Assembly: GCA_000434035.1 (NCBI GenBank)
Contig: FR893522.1
Span: 127,348-191,347 of the forward strand
Length of the DNA: 64,000 bases
Source: Clostridium sp. CAG:452
Lineage (GTDB): Bacteria; Bacillota; Clostridia; TANB77; CAG-508
Direction of reading: 5' to 3'
The position numbers were made by a program, and so were the translations under genes. Positions 26,545 to 34,901 of the stretch are shown here, piece after piece; the first letter of the stretch is position 1, and each line of letters begins with the position of its first letter. Under the pieces are notes generated by a model. That model had not been told where the DNA came from. It saw nothing but the letters and a program-made list of their open reading frames with translations, and did not search any database.

Positions 26545-28314
26545 ATGAAAACAATAGATTTAAAAGAGACATATTTAAAATTTTTTGAAAGCAAAGGACA
26601 CAAAATTATACCAAGTGCACCAATAATACCAGAAAACGATCCAACATGTTTGTTTAATACAGCAGGAATGCAACCATTAGTGCCTTATTTAAAAGGTGAA
26701 CCACATCCAGAAGGAAAAAGACTTACAGACGTTCAAAAATGTTTTAGAACAAATGACCTAGATTCGATAGGAGACACAACACATCATACATTTTTTGAAA
26801 TGCTTGGGAATTGGTCTTTAGGAGATTATTTTAAAAAAGAATCAATTTCATGGAGTTTTGAATTTTTAACCAAAAAACTAGAAATACCAGTAGAAAAACT
26901 AGCAGTAACAGTTTTTAAGGGAAATGATATAGTTCCAGCAGATACAGAGTCAGCAGAAATTTGGGAGAGCTTAGGAATAAAAAAGGATAAGATAGCATTT
27001 TTATCAGAAGAACATAATTGGTGGCCAAATATGGAAATGTTAGGACCTTGCGGACCTGATACAGAAATATTTTATTGGAGAAGTGAAGAACCAGTTCCAG
27101 AAAAATTTGATGAAGAAAATGAGAATTGGGTAGAAATATGGAATAATGTTTTTATGCAATATAACCATGAAGAAAATGGAAAGTTTACTCCATTAAAAAA
27201 TAAAAATGTTGATACAGGCTTGGGAGTAGAAAGAGTAACAGCAATTTTAGAAGGATATACAGACAACTATAAATCATCTGTATGGAAAGATGTTATAAAA
27301 AAGATAGAAGAAATTTCTGGCTTATCATATGAAAATGAAGAATATACAAGAAGTATGAGAATTATTGCAGACCATATAAGAGCAATAGTAATAATTGCAG
27401 GGGATGATGCAGGAATAAAACCTTCTAATACAGATCAAGGGTATATTTTAAGAAGATTAATTAGAAGAACAATTAGATATGCAAAAAAATTAAATATTGA
27501 TATTAATAGCGATTGGGAACAACAATTAGCAGAATTAATAATTAATAAATATTCAAAATACTATGGCGAATTAGAAAGAAATAGAAGCGATATTTTAGAA
27601 ACTTTAAAAAATGAAAAAATCAAATTTAATAGAACTCTAGAACATGGATTAAAAGAATTTGAAAAGGTTGTAAAAAATATAGATGGAGATACAATAAATA
27701 AAGATATTGCTTTCAGATTATATGATACATTCGGATTTCCTATTGAACTTACAGAGGAATTAGCAGGAGAATTGGGATTAAAAGTTGATACAGAAGGATT
27801 TAAACAAAAATTTGCAGAACACCAAGAAAAATCAAGACAGGGTTCAACAGGTAAATTCAAAGGTGGACTTGCTTCAACAGGAGAGATGGAAACAAAATAT
27901 CATACAGCTACACACCTTCTAAATGCAGCATTAAAAAAAGTTTTAGGACCTCATGTTCATCAAAAGGGAAGCAATATTACTGCAGAAAGAATGAGATTTG
28001 ATTTTTCTCATCCTGCAAAAATGACAGATGAAGAGAAAAAACAAACAGAAGACTTAGTAAATGAATATATAAAAATGGCAATACCAGTAGAAAAACTAGA
28101 AATGAAAAAAGAAGATGCATTAAAGATGGGAGCAGAAGCTATGTTTATTGATAAATATGGAGATATAGTTTCTGTATACAAAATAGGAGATGTTTCACTT
28201 GAATTATGTGGAGGCCCTCACGTAAAAAATACAAGTGAATTAGGTCATTTTAAAATAAAAAAAGAGGAAGCATCATCAGCAGGAGTAAGACGTATAAAAG
28301 CAATATTAGAGTAG
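26545..28314 (+). CDS. alaS: Alanyl-tRNA synthetase, compact form
   Basis: 589 residues from ATG 26545 (behind AGGGGGAATTCG; an upstream ATG at 26470 lies at the repeat boundary and adds no homology). Typical bacterial AlaRS is about 870-880. The aminoacylation and tRNA-recognition parts are complete ('FNTAGMQPLVPYL', 'DVQKCFRTNDL', 'TFFEMLGNWSLGDYFK', 'DTGLGVERVTAIL', 'RRLIRRTIRYAKKL'). The editing domain has 'HTATHLLNAAL' and 'CGGPHVKNTSELG'. The beta-barrel between them is reduced to a short linker and the whole C-Ala domain is absent: the protein stops after 'GVRRIKAILE'. No frameshift hides a longer C-terminus; the HIT gene follows 16 bases later. Confidence 0.93.
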   Translation: MKTIDLKETYLKFFESKGHKIIPSAPIIPENDPTCLFNTAGMQPLVPYLKGEPHPEGKRLTDVQKCFRTNDLDSIGDTTHHTFFEMLGNWSLGDYFKKESISWSFEFLTKKLEIPVEKLAVTVFKGNDIVPADTESAEIWESLGIKKDKIAFLSEEHNWWPNMEMLGPCGPDTEIFYWRSEEPVPEKFDEENENWVEIWNNVFMQYNHEENGKFTPLKNKNVDTGLGVERVTAILEGYTDNYKSSVWKDVIKKIEEISGLSYENEEYTRSMRIIADHIRAIVIIAGDDAGIKPSNTDQGYILRRLIRRTIRYAKKLNIDINSDWEQQLAELIINKYSKYYGELERNRSDILETLKNEKIKFNRTLEHGLKEFEKVVKNIDGDTINKDIAFRLYDTFGFPIELTEELAGELGLKVDTEGFKQKFAEHQEKSRQGSTGKFKGGLASTGEMETKYHTATHLLNAALKKVLGPHVHQKGSNITAERMRFDFSHPAKMTDEEKKQTEDLVNEYIKMAIPVEKLEMKKEDALKMGAEAMFIDKYGDIVSVYKIGDVSLELCGGPHVKNTSELGHFKIKKEEASSAGVRRIKAILE

Positions 28315-28330
28315 TAAGGAGAAAAATAAA

Positions 28331-28675
28331 ATGGAAGATTGTATTTTTTGCAAAATAATTAAAGGAGAAATTCCTTCAAATAAAGTATATGAAGATGATG
28401 AAGTATTAGCATTTAGAGATATAAATCCAGTAGCGCCAGTACATATATTGGTAATTCCTAAAAAACATATAAGCCATGTAACAGAATTACAAAAGGAAGA
28501 TGAAGCATTAGTTGGAAAAATATATTCAATAATAAATAAAATAGCTAAACAAGAAGGCGTAGATGAAAGTGGCTTTAGAATAGTAGTAAATTGTAAAGAA
28601 GATGGTGGACAAGAAGTACCACACTTACATTTTCATATAATAGGTGGTAAAAAATTAGGAACAAAAATCTGCTAA
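28331..28675 (+). CDS. HIT family nucleotide hydrolase
   Basis: 114 residues, the normal length. 'CIFCKIIKGEIPSNKVYEDD' starts the Hint-like fold and contains a CxxC zinc pair with later His residues; 'APVHILVIPKKHI' and the histidine triad 'HLHFHIIGG' complete it. Such proteins hydrolyse adenosine 5'-phosphoramidates. It is 16 bases behind alaS and probably co-transcribed, which agrees with the known link of Hint proteins to aminoacyl-adenylates. Confidence 0.95.
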   Translation: MEDCIFCKIIKGEIPSNKVYEDDEVLAFRDINPVAPVHILVIPKKHISHVTELQKEDEALVGKIYSIINKIAKQEGVDESGFRIVVNCKEDGGQEVPHLHFHIIGGKKLGTKIC

Positions 28676-28743
28676 ACAATAGTGCCATTTTGTGTGGAAA
28701 TATGTTATAATATAAATATATGACATATTTAGGAGGTGTAATT

Positions 28744-29421
28744 ATGTCAGCAAATAAATATGGAAATACATTAACAGTAATTTTAATAGTAATTATAATA
28801 GCAGTGCTTTTGGGAGGAGGCATACTTATTTATAACTATGTTATAAAACCACATAATGCTGAGAAAGAAACTGCACAAGCTATTACAGAATTTGATAGAA
28901 CATCAGAAGATCAAAACCAAGAAGAAAACAGTTCAAATGTTGATTTAGGTGAACTTGCAGACCAGATAGACCAAGCACAATCAGGGAATTCTGGAAACGG
29001 AGGAAAAAAGAAAACATATTATAAAAACTTTGTAATGATAGGTTATATAACAATACCAAAAACAAATGTTAAATTACCAATATTAGAAGAAACAACACCT
29101 AAGGCATTAGAGACATCTGTTGCAGTTATATATCCAAGTAATCCACAACTAAATGAACCTGGAAACACAGTAATAATAGGACACAACTATAGAAATGGAA
29201 AACTTTTCTCAAATAACAAAAAGCTATCCGTTGGTGATAAAGTTATGATAAAAGACATATCAGGAAGAGAATTAACATACATAATATATCAAAAATTTGA
29301 AACTTCTCCAAATGATGCAAGCTTCTATAATAGAAATACAAATGGAGTACCAGAAATAACATTATCTACATGTACAGATGACAGCCAAAAAAGGATAATA
29401 ATTTTTGCAAAGGCACAATAA
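28744..29421 (+). CDS. Sortase
   Basis: 225 residues from ATG 28744 behind AGGAGGTGTAATT. N-terminal membrane anchor (residues 10-32), an Asn/Gln/Ser-rich spacer, then the sortase barrel: 'IGYITIPKTNVKLPIL', 'VIIGHNYRNGKLFS' (catalytic His), 'LSTCTDDSQKRIIIFA' (catalytic Cys and Arg). The Gly-Tyr-Ile-x-Ile-Pro start and the TLSTC block resemble class B/D enzymes; exact class is uncertain. No LPxTG substrate is visible in this window; the VWA protein at the left edge lacks one. Confidence 0.9.
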   Translation: MSANKYGNTLTVILIVIIIAVLLGGGILIYNYVIKPHNAEKETAQAITEFDRTSEDQNQEENSSNVDLGELADQIDQAQSGNSGNGGKKKTYYKNFVMIGYITIPKTNVKLPILEETTPKALETSVAVIYPSNPQLNEPGNTVIIGHNYRNGKLFSNNKKLSVGDKVMIKDISGRELTYIIYQKFETSPNDASFYNRNTNGVPEITLSTCTDDSQKRIIIFAKAQ

Positions 29422-29439
29422 AAATAAGAAAATATATAA

Positions 29440-29470
29440 AAAACCTGATACATTTTGTATCAGGTTTTTT
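29440..29470 (+). terminator. Sortase terminator
   Basis: Arms AAAACCTGATACA / TGTATCAGGTTTT plus Ts. It abuts the 3' end of the convergent tRNA-Gln gene. Confidence 0.9.
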
Positions 29471-29545
29471 TGGCTGGGGTGGGAGGATTCGAACCGCCGC
29501 ATGCCAGAGTCAAAGTCTGGTGCCTTACCGCTTGGCTACACCCCA
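29471..29545 (-). tRNA. tRNA-Gln (TTG)
   Basis: 75 bases with encoded CCA. Starts TGGGGTGTAGCCAAGCGG; anticodon stem-loop CAGAC-TTTGACT-like with anticodon TTG; T-arm GGTTCGAATCC; ends CACCCCA-GCCA. Reads CAA and, by wobble, CAG. Confidence 0.95.
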
Positions 29546-29559
29546 ATGTAAATTTATGA

Positions 29560-29636
29560 TGGGGTGGAAGATGGGACTCGAACCCACGGCCTCTGGTGCC
29601 ACAAACCAGCGCTCTAACCAACTGAGCTACATCCAC
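29560..29636 (-). tRNA. tRNA-His (GTG)
   Basis: Begins GTGGATGTAGCTCAGTTGG, preceded by the G at 29637 that can serve as G-1. Anticodon arm CTGGT-TTGTGGC-ACCAG with anticodon GTG; T-loop GTTCGAGTC; encoded CCA. Acceptor pair 6-67 is a U-U mismatch. Confidence 0.93.
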
Positions 29637-29802
29637 CGTTTTTAGTCACGAATAATATTGTAAATAATTTTTTTCGTTTTGTCAATGGTTTATTAAGAAT
29701 TTATTAAAAATTATATACAAATTCATATACAAACTAGACTTTTTTATTAAAATAGATTAGAATATATAAAGATAAATTAAAAATAAACAGGAGGGGTTAA
29801 AT

Positions 29803-30333
29803 ATGAATATATGGCATGATATAGATTCAGAAAGAATAAAACCAAAAGATTTTATATCAGTTATTGAAATAACAAAAGGTGGAAAAAATAAATATGAATT
29901 AGATAAAGAAACAGGACTCCTAAGATTGGATAGAGTTTTGTATACAGCAACTCATTATCCAGCAAATTATGGATTTATACCAAGAACTTATGCAGATGAT
30001 AATGATCCATTAGATGTTTTAGTACTATGCCAAGAAAACATAGATCCAATGACATTAGTAGAATGTTATCCAATAGGGGTAATTACAATGATAGATTCAG
30101 AGCAAAATGATGAGAAAATTATTGCAGTTGCAAAAAAAGATCCATTTTTAAATGTGTACAAAGATATAAATGATTTACCAAGTCATATTTCTTCCGAAAT
30201 AATGCACTTTTTTGAGGTGTATAAACAATTAGAAGAAAAACAAACAGTAGTAGAAGAAGTTTTAGGAAAAGAAGAGGCAGAGAAGATTATTGAAAAAGCA
30301 ATAAAAAATTATAAGGAAAAATTTGAGAATTAG
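29803..30333 (+). CDS. ppa: Inorganic pyrophosphatase (family I)
   Basis: 176 residues. Hydrolyses PPi to drive biosynthesis. Soluble family I signature 'DDNDPLDVLV' (D-x-D-P-x-D metal site); 'NKYELDKETGLLRLDRVL' and 'YPANYGFIPRTYADD' carry the active-site Lys, Arg and Tyr; 'KKDPFLNVYKDINDLP' matches the later metal and phosphate contacts. Most Clostridia rely on a DHH-type or membrane PPase, so the family I form is mildly notable. ATG behind CAGGAGGGGTTAAAT. Confidence 0.94.
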   Translation: MNIWHDIDSERIKPKDFISVIEITKGGKNKYELDKETGLLRLDRVLYTATHYPANYGFIPRTYADDNDPLDVLVLCQENIDPMTLVECYPIGVITMIDSEQNDEKIIAVAKKDPFLNVYKDINDLPSHISSEIMHFFEVYKQLEEKQTVVEEVLGKEEAEKIIEKAIKNYKEKFEN

Positions 30334-30347
30334 GAGATTAAAAAATA

Positions 30348-31487
30348 ATGATAGAAAGAATAATATTTACTTTAGTTTCTTTTCTACTTTTCGCTTATAT
30401 CTTTTTATTTAAAATGATGAAAAAAAACGATACAACATATTTAGTTTTATTGCTATTTCAGGCAATAGGTATATTAATGAATCTAATTAGAGTACTTTTT
30501 GATGCTTTAACAGGAACTGCTAGTGTTGTAATAATGTACTTGTTTTCAATAATAAGCCCAATAATAGTATTTTACTTAGAATGTAAAAATATAAATTGTA
30601 GTGAATGGTTACAAATAGCATTAGCTAGAATGTACATATTGTTTAGTAATGAAAGAAAAGCAAAAGAGGTTTTGATAAATATCATTAGCAAATATGATAA
30701 AAGCTATACGGCTCATAAGTTGCTTGCCGAAATATATGAAAAAGAAGGCGGAATGAGAAAAGCAATAGATGAGTATGTAAAAGTTTTGGATTTAAAACCA
30801 AGTGATTATGTAACATATTTTAAAATATCAGTTTTATTAAAGGATTTAGGAAAAAAAGATGAAGCGATTCAAATGTTAAAAACATTAGTAAGCAAAAGAC
30901 CGGAAATGAAAGAAGCAAACAATATGCTTGCAGATTTGCTTTTACAGGAGAAAAAATATAAGCAAGCAATAACAATGTATGTTCAAGCAATAAAATATGA
31001 TTCCAATAATGCACAGTTATATTACAATCTAGGACTAGCATATAGTATGATGAATGAATTTTCGCTTGCAAAAGAATGTTACAAAAAGACTGTAGAATTA
31101 GATTCGAATTATTATAATGCTTTTTATAGGTTAGGACAGATATCTTTGTTATATAGAGATATTGAATCTGCAGAGAAGTACTTTTTAGAGAGCATTTATG
31201 GAGAGACAGAAAGTAAGTCATATTATCAGTTAGCAAAGATATATATGATAAAGAATAATAAAACAAAAGCTGCAACTAATATAAATTCAGCAATACAAAT
31301 TGATTATAAATATTATAAAATGGCAATTGATGAACCTATATTTTTACCAATTAAACAATTAATAATTAAACCTGATGAGAAAGCAGAACCAGAAATTAAA
31401 GAAAGTGAGCAAGAAAGAGAAATTTCTGATTACCTAGATGATACTTATAACTTAACAAAATATTTAGATATAAAAAAGAATAAATAA
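30348..31487 (+). CDS. TPR-repeat membrane protein
   Basis: 379 residues. Two or three N-terminal transmembrane helices (residues 5-75), a short linker, then at least five tetratricopeptide repeats recognisable from 'AHKLLAEIYEKEGGMRKA', 'YFKISVLLKDLGKKDEA', 'QLYYNLGLAYSMMNEFSLA' and 'AFYRLGQISLLYRDIESA'. A Glu-rich tail follows. TPRs mediate protein contacts; the partner is unknown. It begins 15 bases after ppa and is followed by uppP, so a shared transcript is likely. Confidence 0.8.
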   Translation: MIERIIFTLVSFLLFAYIFLFKMMKKNDTTYLVLLLFQAIGILMNLIRVLFDALTGTASVVIMYLFSIISPIIVFYLECKNINCSEWLQIALARMYILFSNERKAKEVLINIISKYDKSYTAHKLLAEIYEKEGGMRKAIDEYVKVLDLKPSDYVTYFKISVLLKDLGKKDEAIQMLKTLVSKRPEMKEANNMLADLLLQEKKYKQAITMYVQAIKYDSNNAQLYYNLGLAYSMMNEFSLAKECYKKTVELDSNYYNAFYRLGQISLLYRDIESAEKYFLESIYGETESKSYYQLAKIYMIKNNKTKAATNINSAIQIDYKYYKMAIDEPIFLPIKQLIIKPDEKAEPEIKESEQEREISDYLDDTYNLTKYLDIKKNK

Positions 31488-31530
31488 AAATAATATAAAT
31501 ATATATTATTAAAAGAGAGAGGGAAAATAA

Positions 31531-32340
31531 ATGACAATATTACAAGCAATTATATTAGGAATAGTGCAAGGATTAACAGAACTTTTGCCAATTTCAAGTT
31601 CTGCACATTTAAATTTAATACCATGGATTTTTAATTGGAACATACCAGATTCTTTCGATGTAGCTTTACATTTTGGAACACTTTTAGCAATAGGAATATT
31701 TTTCTTTAAAGATTGGGTAAACCTTATAAAAGGTGGATTTAACCAAGTAGTTAAAAAGGAAAAAACACAAGAGGGAAGAATGTTTTGGTATATAGTTTTA
31801 GCAACATTACCAGGTGGAATAATTGGATTCATCTTAGATCATTTTTTGGAAGATTATTTAACAAAACCACTAATTATAGCAATAGCATTAATTGTAATGG
31901 GAATTGTTTTATATTTAGTAGATAAAAATTGTAAGTCAAAAACTGATTATGAAGATATGACTTTAAAACAAACATTTTTAATAGGATTATCACAATGCTT
32001 AGCATTTATACCAGGTGTGTCACGTTCTGGAATAACAATGACAGCTGGAAGGATGATGGGAGTCAAAAGAGAAGCAACAGCTAAATATTCTTTTATGCTA
32101 TCTGCTCCAATAGTTCTTGCTGCAACAATATTCAAACTAGGAGATTTTATAGAGTACTTTGCAGTAGCAAATTTAACAGGAATAATAGCATTTATTCTTG
32201 GTGTGCTATTTAGTTTTGTAGTTGGAATTTTAGTAATCAAATTCTTACTAGAATACTTAAAGAAGGGAAGCTTTAAAATATTTGCTATTTATAGAATTAT
32301 AGTAGGATTAATAGTTATAGCAATATGTATAATAAGATAA
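31531..32340 (+). CDS. uppP: Undecaprenyl-diphosphatase
   Basis: 269 residues. An integral membrane phosphatase regenerating undecaprenyl phosphate for wall synthesis (BacA family). Signature motifs: 'GIVQGLTELLPISSSAHL' near residue 10 with the catalytic Glu and Ser, and 'PGVSRSGITMTAGRMMG' near 160 with the catalytic Arg. Seven or eight helices by hydrophobicity. Confers bacitracin tolerance as a side effect in the family. Confidence 0.95.
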   Translation: MTILQAIILGIVQGLTELLPISSSAHLNLIPWIFNWNIPDSFDVALHFGTLLAIGIFFFKDWVNLIKGGFNQVVKKEKTQEGRMFWYIVLATLPGGIIGFILDHFLEDYLTKPLIIAIALIVMGIVLYLVDKNCKSKTDYEDMTLKQTFLIGLSQCLAFIPGVSRSGITMTAGRMMGVKREATAKYSFMLSAPIVLAATIFKLGDFIEYFAVANLTGIIAFILGVLFSFVVGILVIKFLLEYLKKGSFKIFAIYRIIVGLIVIAICIIR

Positions 32341-32345
32341 GAGAT

Positions 32346-32385
32346 AAAAAATACCTCGAAGATAAACTTCTTCGAGGTATTTTTT
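32346..32385. terminator. Bidirectional terminator uppP / murC
   Basis: Stem ATACCTCGAAG / CTTCGAGGTAT with A-run before and T-run after, serving both converging genes. Confidence 0.9.
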
Positions 32386-32395
32386 GTATTTTATT

Positions 32396-33790
32396 CTATT
32401 TTAATAAAATTTTTCTTCCTATTTCTGTAACTGTACCTGCGCCAACTGTTAGAATAATATCATTTGGACAAGCACGTTCTCTAACATATTTAACTATATC
32501 ATCAAAACTAGAAATATATGTAGCATCTTTTCCAAGAGATTTAATTTTATTTACTAAATCCATAGAAGAGATACCATAATCATTGTTTTCTCTTGCTGCA
32601 TAAATGTCTGTAACTATAATATTATCAAAGTTTGTTAAAACCTTTGCAAAGTCATCTAAAAGACTTTTGGTTCTACTGTATGTATGTGGTTGGAAAATTA
32701 TCCATGATTGACGATATGTTTTGTTTTTTAAAGCTTTTGCTGTTGCTAGTATTTCACTAGGATGATGAGCGTAGTCATCAAAAATAGTAATATTTTCATA
32801 AGAACCTACAAGTTCAAATCTTCTATTTGCACCAGTAAAACTTAATAAAGCTGATTTTATAATATGTTTTTGAATTCCATATTCTGAACAAAGTGCAATA
32901 CAAGCAAGTGCATTAGAAACATTATGAATACCAGGAACAGATAATTTCATTTCTGAATAGAAATTATTATTGTAATATACATCAAATTTAGCAAATCCAT
33001 TTTTATCAAAAGAAATGTTTCTTGCAACAAAGTTTGCTTTATCATTTTTTATACCATATGTAACAAATTTTGCATCTGTGTAATTTCTTAAATCAAAACA
33101 ATTTTTATCATCTGCATTTGCAACAAGTAATCCATCAAAAGGAAGAATTGCTACATATTTTCTAAAAGCATTAACAATGTTTTCGAAGTTTTTAAAATAG
33201 TCTAAATGGTCATTATCAATATTTAAAACAACTGCAGATTTTGGACTAAATTTTAGAAAACTTTCTACATATTCACAAGCCTCTAAAACAAAATAATCAC
33301 TATTTCCAACTCTATTGTTACCATTAATTTGTTTTAATATTGCACCAACTTGAATAGTAGGGTCAAGACCTGCTTCTATAAAGCATAAAGAAATCATAGA
33401 CGTAGTAGTTGTTTTTCCATGAGTTCCAGATACACCAATTGTGTTTTTATAAATTCTAGTTAAATAACCAACAAACTCACATCTTTCAACAATTTCTATA
33501 TTATTTTTTTTAGCTTCTAAAAGTTCAGGGTCATCTTGTTTAACTGCGGCAGAGTACACAACTAGGTCTGCTTGAGAAACTAATTTTGTATCATGACCAA
33601 TAGTTATAAAAATACCATGACTAGATAATTTATCTGTTATTTTTGATCTAGTAACATCAGAACCAGTAACAAATATACCAAAGTTATGTAATATTTCGGC
33701 AATTCCACTCATGCTAATTCCGCCAATTCCAATCATATGAACATGTTTATACTTCTTTAAGCTATCTATATTATTATTATAATTTATCAT
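32396..33790 (-). CDS. murC: UDP-N-acetylmuramate--L-alanine ligase
   Basis: 464 residues from ATG 33790 ('MINYNNNID'); a longer in-frame start at 33850 has no homology in its lead. MurC adds L-Ala to UDP-MurNAc. Rossmann-like N-domain 'MIGIGGISMSGIAEIL', P-loop 'GVSGTHGKTTTTSMI', 'HLDYFKNFENI', and C-domain 'FDDYAHHPSEI', 'FQPHTYSRTKSL'. All motifs are complete and in frame. Convergent with uppP. Confidence 0.96.
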   Translation of the reverse strand: MINYNNNIDSLKKYKHVHMIGIGGISMSGIAEILHNFGIFVTGSDVTRSKITDKLSSHGIFITIGHDTKLVSQADLVVYSAAVKQDDPELLEAKKNNIEIVERCEFVGYLTRIYKNTIGVSGTHGKTTTTSMISLCFIEAGLDPTIQVGAILKQINGNNRVGNSDYFVLEACEYVESFLKFSPKSAVVLNIDNDHLDYFKNFENIVNAFRKYVAILPFDGLLVANADDKNCFDLRNYTDAKFVTYGIKNDKANFVARNISFDKNGFAKFDVYYNNNFYSEMKLSVPGIHNVSNALACIALCSEYGIQKHIIKSALLSFTGANRRFELVGSYENITIFDDYAHHPSEILATAKALKNKTYRQSWIIFQPHTYSRTKSLLDDFAKVLTNFDNIIVTDIYAARENNDYGISSMDLVNKIKSLGKDATYISSFDDIVKYVRERACPNDIILTVGAGTVTEIGRKILLK

Positions 33791-33941
33791 TTCGCTACAC
33801 AACACCTTTCTACAATAAAGGATTATACATTTAAATTCAAAAAAATTCAATAACTTAACGTAAAATTATAATTTATATTACTATATGAAAAAAACAAAAA
33901 AATGTGAACAAAAAATATTTAAAATAATATTGTAAAATAAA

Positions 33942-33968
33942 GAAGGAAAAAAAAACTTTTTGGCGAAT
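33942..33968 (+). promoter_or_regulatory. Sigma-H type promoter of spoVG
   Basis: -35 GAAGGAAAA (33942-33950) fits RnAGGAwWW; 11-base spacer; -10 GGCGAAT (33962-33968) fits RnnGAAT. spoVG is a classic sigma-H gene in Bacillus, which makes the match meaningful. Confidence 0.8.
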
Positions 33969-34034
33969 AAGTAAATTGTACATAAAAAGATATGTACAAA
34001 AAAATTTATAAACATTGGAAGGCGGTGCACATAA

Positions 34035-34319
34035 ATGCAAATAACAGACGTACGTTTAAGAAAAGTAAATTCAGAAAACAGAATGAAAGCTGTTGCTTCT
34101 GTAACATTCGATAATGAATTCGTAATTCATGACATTAAAGTTATCGAAAGCCAAAACGGATTATTTATAGCTATGCCAAGTAGAAAAACTCCAAACGGAG
34201 AATTTAAAGATATAGCTCATCCAATTAATGCTGAAACAAGGGAGAAAATTCAAAAAGCTATTTTAGAAGCTTATGAAGCTCCAGAAGCAGAAGAAGCTAG
34301 TGAAGAATCAGCAGAATAA
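34035..34319 (+). CDS. spoVG: Septation/sporulation regulator SpoVG
   Basis: 94 residues. A small DNA- and RNA-binding protein acting in sporulation and envelope gene control. '[19 protein letters not shown]' and '[21 protein letters not shown]' are nearly invariant across Firmicutes. The C-terminus is a short acidic Glu/Ala tail. Start at ATG 34035 behind GGAAGGCGGTGCAC. Own sigma-H-like promoter and own terminator. Confidence 0.97.
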   Translation: MQITDVRLRKVNSENRMKAVASVTFDNEFVIHDIKVIESQNGLFIAMPSRKTPNGEFKDIAHPINAETREKIQKAILEAYEAPEAEEASEESAE

Positions 34320-34331
34320 AATAAATAAAAG

Positions 34332-34360
34332 AACATCTCTGTTTAAAGAGATGTTTTTTT
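34332..34360 (+). terminator. spoVG terminator
   Basis: Stem ACATCTCT / AGAGATGT with eight Ts. Confidence 0.9.
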
Positions 34361-34452
34361 TGCTTAAAATCAAATAAATTTCTTGCTATTTTTCGAATTA
34401 TATTGTATGATATTATAAGTGAAAAAAGGAAAAATTAGGAGGAAAATATAAA

Positions 34453-34851
34453 ATGAAGAAAATCTTAGCAAGCTTTGTAATAATATTATTATTTTTATCA
34501 TTTGGATCAGTATTTGCAATAGAAGAAAAAAATGTATTAGAAACAAATACAGCCAGTCAAATTGTAGAACAAAGTGAAGAATTAAATAGTGAAAGAGATG
34601 AATATACAAGAAAATATGGTTCAGTAGAATATGGAACAACAGCATTTATATTAAACAAAATTAGAGTATATAGTATACCATTTTGTTTTATAGGAATAGT
34701 AATGGGAGCACTTTATCAATATGTGCTAGGAACAAGAAGATTGGATATGAAACATAAAGGGTTCGGAATAATAATAGCATGTGTTACAATACTTGTAATT
34801 TGCCAAGTATTACCGCTTATATTTGCAATAGTAGTAAGAGGATGGCGTTAG
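34453..34851 (+). CDS. Secreted/membrane protein of unknown function
   Basis: 132 residues. Signal-peptide-like N-terminus ('ILASFVIILLFLSFGSVFA'), an acidic external stretch of about 40 residues, then two helices ('YSIPFCFIGIVMGALYQYVLG' approximately, and 'IIIACVTILVICQVLPLIF') separated by a basic cytosolic loop 'TRRLDMKHKG'. It precedes the CpaE/ParA-like gene by 50 bases, so it may belong to the same envelope or pilus unit; that is inference. Family not recognised. Confidence 0.65.
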   Translation: MKKILASFVIILLFLSFGSVFAIEEKNVLETNTASQIVEQSEELNSERDEYTRKYGSVEYGTTAFILNKIRVYSIPFCFIGIVMGALYQYVLGTRRLDMKHKGFGIIIACVTILVICQVLPLIFAIVVRGWR

Positions 34852-34901
34852 AAATATAAAATAAAGATATACTAATCAAGATAAATTTGGAGGTTAAAAG
34901 C

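Noticed and set aside
29471..29636. One of the two tRNAs as the CGG decoder
   Set aside because: Anticodons are TTG (Gln) and GTG (His) with normal seven-base loops; neither can read CGG or CGGN. The decoder, if any, is outside the window.
33850..34030. A/T-rich gap as a replication origin
   Set aside because: No cluster of DnaA-box-like sequences noticed and no dnaA/dnaN neighbours; the sigma-H-type promoter of spoVG explains the gap.
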